Shown here in pieces: positions 4,968 to 6,459 of a stretch of 6,459 nt of DNA (within the stretch, counting starts at the first letter, position 1; every line of letters begins with the position of its first letter). This DNA comes from an uncultured Akkermansia sp. (GTDB taxonomy: Bacteria > Verrucomicrobiota > Verrucomicrobiia > Verrucomicrobiales > Akkermansiaceae): NCBI GenBank assembly GCA_900766865.1, contig CAAFXA010000333.1, positions 1 through 6,459 on the forward strand, read 5' to 3'. Under the pieces are notes generated by a model. It ran no database searches. It was given only the letters and a program-made list of their open reading frames with translations, and was not told the origin of the DNA. Made by a program: the position numbers and the translations under genes.

Positions 4968-6459
4968 TTAAGCGGCAGGAGTGCCATAAACATAGATACC
5001 ATGGGCGTGGAAGAACTCCGGGCCGCCGGGGCGCAGAACGCGCACATAGAGTGCCTTGGGTTTCTCATTCTGCAGGTCAAAGCGGTTGATGTAGTTGCCG
5101 GTATTTTCGATAGGAGCACCCACATCATGCCAGTCGTCCGCACGACCGGTGTCGGAAACCTGCACGCGCAGAGGACGGAAGCGGTGAATGAGTTTCCATT
5201 CGCTGGTGCCTGCAAAGACAACGCCGGTGATGTAGGCATGCTTGGGCAGCTTAACAGCAATCCAGGCATTGTTGTCCTTCCCGGTGTGGATTTTGCCACC
5301 CTGCTGGGTGAGCAGGCCGGAGTGCGTGTGGGGGGCATCCCATTCGCTTGTGGAGCTGGCAAAGGGCAGACCACCGGCAGATACGAGCTTGCCAGGGAAA
5401 GGAACAGGTGCAGGGATGGCTGCATCGCCGTGAATTTCCTTGGGGTCAATCATCTTACTGATGGAGTGGAAGGTAGTGGTGTCCCCGGCTTTCTCGGCGG
5501 AGAGAATCAGACCACCCAAGAGCCTGGCCTTCTGGGCAGAGGTAAGTTTTTTGCCGGCGCCGAGCGCTTTAATCATGGAGTCGGAGAGCGTCTTGCGACC
5601 GCTTTCGCTCAGGCCGGAAGAAATCCTGTTACCCCAGGCCATCATAGTGCCGGAATAGGCATCGTGCGGCGCAGATGCACTGAGCACATCGATGAAGAGG
5701 TCGATAGTGGCCTTTTCCGCATTGTCGCCGAGATTCTTGCAAGCCCGGAGCTGGGCATCGGCAAATCTCTCTATATACCAGCGATCCGGCCCCATAGTGG
5801 AGGCGTGCTTCCAGAAGAGAGCGCAGGCTTTTATCAGCTTCTCCTGGCTCAGACCGGAGTTTGCAAGACCTCCCAGGATGCCCTGTTCGAAAAGCTGGGC
5901 CGCCTGTTCCGGGTACTTGGAGGCCATGCCCTTGCACAGTGTGGAATTGAGGAAGCTCCATGCCTCGGCATCTTTGGGCAGCTTGTTTCGAAGGAAGCTG
6001 CTGTACTCTTTTATCATGGGATAATTGAGGGGAGAAGCCTTGGCCGCCTGCTCATAGCATACCTGGGCGTAGTCTGTGTTATCCTTATACTGGCAGAGGT
6101 GAGCCAGGATGCGTGCTGCGTTGGAGAATCGGGTCTTGCCGCTATTTTCCTTGCTATAGAGCTCGTCTGTAAGGTGCAGGGCGCTGTAGGTGTAGTTGTT
6201 GCCCCAGGGCTGCCAGTGCAGGCCTCGCTCCCAGCTGAGGGAGTAGGCAGGGGTCCAACGGCCATTTATCAGCACAATGTAGGCGCAGTGGCCGGGCTCG
6301 CCGGCAGTGAGGGCGGGCACACCATTGGCGCAGGCAGCTGTGGCGCCGAAGTGAGAAAGGCCACCGCAAACACCACCCACCTCTTTGGTGAGAATCATGT
6401 GATTGTCCGTATAAACACCCTCCCAGGGGGCAAAGTAGTGGGCGCCATGAATGCTGTCT
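4968..6459 (-). CDS. Transglutaminase-like protein with helical repeats and C-terminal F5/8-type domain, N-terminus missing
   Basis: The frame is open to the right window edge, so the true start lies outside; the ATG at 6398 is internal. There are 496 visible residues (numbered from the edge). Residues 1-85 resemble a transglutaminase/protease-like core: GGVCGGLSHFG with Cys31, then ANGVPALTAG and GEPGHCAYIV with His57, then W68. In typical members an Asp lies four residues after that Trp; here it is Tyr72, so the third catalytic residue is doubtful. The middle (about 100-350) is helical and TPR-like in pattern (YAQVCYEQAAKASPLNYPMI and similar). The last 137 residues look like a galactose-binding/discoidin fold: WIAVKLPKHAYITGVVFAG, then LRVQVSD, DWHDVG and LYVRVLRPGG. 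It ends in tandem stops TAATAA. Export is likely but the signal region is not visible. It leads an apparent operon with the CXXC-less thioredoxin-fold gene. Confidence 0.82.
   Translation of the reverse strand, partial: DSIHGAHYFAPWEGVYTDNHMILTKEVGGVCGGLSHFGATAACANGVPALTAGEPGHCAYIVLINGRWTPAYSLSWERGLHWQPWGNNYTYSALHLTDELYSKENSGKTRFSNAARILAHLCQYKDNTDYAQVCYEQAAKASPLNYPMIKEYSSFLRNKLPKDAEAWSFLNSTLCKGMASKYPEQAAQLFEQGILGGLANSGLSQEKLIKACALFWKHASTMGPDRWYIERFADAQLRACKNLGDNAEKATIDLFIDVLSASAPHDAYSGTMMAWGNRISSGLSESGRKTLSDSMIKALGAGKKLTSAQKARLLGGLILSAEKAGDTTTFHSISKMIDPKEIHGDAAIPAPVPFPGKLVSAGGLPFASSTSEWDAPHTHSGLLTQQGGKIHTGKDNNAWIAVKLPKHAYITGVVFAGTSEWKLIHRFRPLRVQVSDTGRADDWHDVGAPIENTGNYINRFDLQNEKPKALYVRVLRPGGPEFFHAHGIYVYGTPAA

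Noticed and set aside
4968..6398. Treating the ATG at 6398 as the start of the transglutaminase-like gene
   Set aside because: The same frame is open for 20 more codons to the window edge (reading HGAHYFAPWEGVYTDNH in part), and a start at 6398 would begin only ten residues before the putative catalytic Cys.

Overview
The window looks like bacterial chromosomal DNA from a metagenome or draft contig. Its first 19 bases are an Illumina adapter remnant rather than genome. The organism is most likely a host-associated Verrucomicrobiota, perhaps Akkermansia-like. This is inference from moderately high GC, a mix of strong and absent Shine-Dalgarno sites, and large signal-peptide proteins with galactose-binding-like domains of a kind common in that phylum. 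No rRNA or other marker here settles it. I see no tRNA, rRNA, CRISPR array, insertion sequence or prophage gene.

Left block, minus strand (20-1151). A secreted or periplasmic protein of unknown function ends in an acidic/proline-rich linker and a very basic Arg/Lys tail. It is followed after 12 bases by the start of rsmD, the 16S rRNA m2G966 methyltransferase, whose C-terminal part is lost at the contig end.

Divergent control region (about 1152-1374). It holds a long A/T inverted repeat, a perfect 6+1+6 palindrome lying between plausible -35 and -10 elements of a minus-strand promoter, and a plausible plus-strand promoter. It also holds the best Shine-Dalgarno site in the window, which opens a 50-codon ORF that runs out of frame into the next gene.

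Central block, plus strand (1375-3577). Three genes are translationally coupled: an RppH-type Nudix RNA pyrophosphohydrolase, TrmO (tRNA N6-methyl-t6A37 methyltransferase), and a cytoplasmic serine hydrolase of the beta-lactamase/esterase fold. They join through a TGATG junction and then an ATGA junction. The block ends at a hairpin that can also terminate the convergent block on its right.

Right block, minus strand (3714-6459). Two large proteins lie 24 bases apart and are probably co-transcribed. The upstream one, cut by the right window edge, has a transglutaminase-like Cys/His core, a helical-repeat middle and a C-terminal F5/8-type galactose-binding-like domain. The downstream one has a signal peptide, a thioredoxin-fold domain that lacks the CXXC pair, a helical middle and a C-terminal beta-sandwich-like domain. 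The two make a plausible exported pair of unknown function and are the least explained part of the window.
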